From positions 1 to 6,507 of the forward strand of contig CAZUVT010000113.1 in assembly GCA_964623925.1 (NCBI GenBank): DNA of 6,507 bases, given 5' to 3'. Source of the stretch: CATJXY01 sp964623925. GTDB lineage: Bacteria; Bacillota_I; Bacilli_A; Erysipelotrichales; Erysipelotrichaceae. Position numbers and translations under genes: made by a program. The notes under the pieces were generated by a model that was not told the origin of the DNA, searched no databases, and saw only the letters and a program-made list of their open reading frames with translations. Positions 5,778-6,507 of this stretch are shown piece by piece (positions within the stretch are counted from its first letter, which is position 1; each line of letters begins with the position of its first letter).

Positions 5778-6445
5778 AGTCTTCTGAATTCTTGAATACG
5801 ATTTGAATCCAAATTGTTTTTTGCCAGACCATCAACGCGAGCTGCACTGGAAATATGAACATCTTCAGCACCGATTGTTTTCAAGATCTGAATACTTTCA
5901 GCATTGATTCCTCCTGCAAAAGTCACTTTGATTCCAACAGAATTGGCATAATCAAGCATTTCTTTTACTCGCTCAATTTCTGCCGCAATGTTTTTTGCCT
6001 TAAAATTACTTAATACTCTTTTAATTTGCGGATACTTGGCTAAAGTCTGAAGACCTGCTTTCTGATCTGCCAAACTATCAAAAGCTTTATGGAATACAAC
6101 CGGAGTTGTACCACATGCTTCCACTAATTTCTTCAATGCATCTTCATCGATCTCACCATCTTTGGTCAAACATCCCAAAACAAAATACTCAGCTAATCCC
6201 TGCTGATTGCGGATATCATCCACCATTTCAGCAATGTCATTTTCTGAATACACAAATCCATGCGCATGAGGACGGATCATACAGTAGGCAGGAATCGGAG
6301 CATGATCATGAACACCCTTGATAGAACCATAAGTCGGTGTCAAAGCTCCTTCTGTAATTCCGCTGACCAGTTCAACCCGGTCTGCGCCTGCGGCTGCCGC
6401 TTGCAAAGTTTCGTCTAATGTTGTCGTTACAATTTCAAGTTTCAT
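5768..6445 (-). CDS. cutC: CutC family protein (TIM-barrel, copper homeostasis family)
   Basis: A 225-residue cytoplasmic protein, slightly shorter than E. coli CutC (about 248). The family pattern is clear: an N-terminal strand MKLEIV, ADRVELVSG (21-29), EGALTPTYG (32-40), MIRPHAHGFVYSE (56-68), VVFHKAFD (116-123), RVLSN (143-147), FAGGINAES (176-184) and DVHISSAAR (195-203). These are the strand ends lining the barrel in the CutC fold. The start is preceded by an AGAGAGGG site (6452-6459), a modest Shine-Dalgarno match. CutC was linked to copper tolerance in E. coli, but that role has been disputed and the enzymatic activity of the family is uncertain, so the name should be read as a family label. 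It lies 46 bases upstream of the TIR gene in the same direction, without a visible terminator. Confidence 0.94.
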   Translation of the reverse strand: MKLEIVTTTLDETLQAAAAGADRVELVSGITEGALTPTYGSIKGVHDHAPIPAYCMIRPHAHGFVYSENDIAEMVDDIRNQQGLAEYFVLGCLTKDGEIDEDALKKLVEACGTTPVVFHKAFDSLADQKAGLQTLAKYPQIKRVLSNFKAKNIAAEIERVKEMLDYANSVGIKVTFAGGINAESIQILKTIGAEDVHISSAARVDGLAKNNLDSNRIQEFRRLCD

Positions 6446-6507
6446 ATAAAACCCTCTCTTTCAAATTCTATTTTACATCTTTTATTCATTTAATCATAGT
6501 TTATTAA
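6446..6507 (-). promoter_or_regulatory. Upstream region of cutC, cut by the window edge
   Basis: A 62-base AT-rich stretch holding the cutC ribosome binding site (6452-6459) and, on the minus strand, a TAAAAT that could be a -10 box (6470-6475). I see no convincing -35 at the right spacing before the window ends, so the promoter call is tentative. Confidence 0.3.

Noticed and set aside
1..6507. CRISPR arrays, tRNA or rRNA genes, insertion sequences
   Set aside because: No spaced repeats, cloverleaf-like segments, transposase motifs or terminal inverted repeats were found on either strand.

Overview
The window is about 6.5 kb of AT-rich bacterial chromosome. Shine-Dalgarno sites are strong (AGGAGG or close) at most genes, promoters look sigma-A-like, spacers are short, and gene content (a flavinylated lipoprotein reductase, a zinc-ribbon/TIR protein ending in DUF6273, CutC) fits a low-GC Bacillota. 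An anaerobic gut or oral lineage such as Erysipelotrichales or Clostridia is most likely. That placement rests on protein style, not on a marker gene, so the genus is left open.

Layout, left to right. (1) 1-726, minus strand: the N-terminal 242 residues of an exported lipoprotein with an FMN-binding domain followed by the start of a fumarate-reductase-like FAD domain; the rest lies outside the window. (2) 727-954: a divergent promoter region. (3) 955-2386, plus strand: two overlapping genes, a small P-loop kinase and an APH-fold phosphotransferase, forming one translationally coupled unit. (4) 2383-2958, minus strand: a small, unrecognised, membrane-anchored helical protein that converges on the phosphotransferase gene with a 4-base overlap of the ends. 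(5) 2959-3126: a spacer with the promoter of that gene and a hairpin terminator. (6) 3127-5721, minus strand: the centrepiece, an 864-residue protein with an N-terminal zinc ribbon, a TPR-like stretch, a TIR domain, more TPR-like repeats, one central membrane helix and a C-terminal DUF6273 domain. (7) 5768-6445, minus strand: cutC.

The most interesting locus is the TIR gene. Its TIR domain keeps a W-x3-E motif resembling that of NAD-cleaving TIR enzymes. The single membrane helix, preceded by a very basic segment, would put the TIR domain in the cytoplasm and the repeat/DUF6273 half outside. This suggests a transmembrane sensor coupled to an NAD-consuming or signal-producing effector, possibly in phage defence or envelope-stress response. 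That role is inference: no known partner such as ThsA is visible here. The first roughly 310 residues of the gene are also much richer in GC and in GATC tetramers than the rest, consistent with a mosaic gene. The kinase pair, the lipoprotein and cutC look like ordinary chromosomal neighbours with no evident functional link to it.
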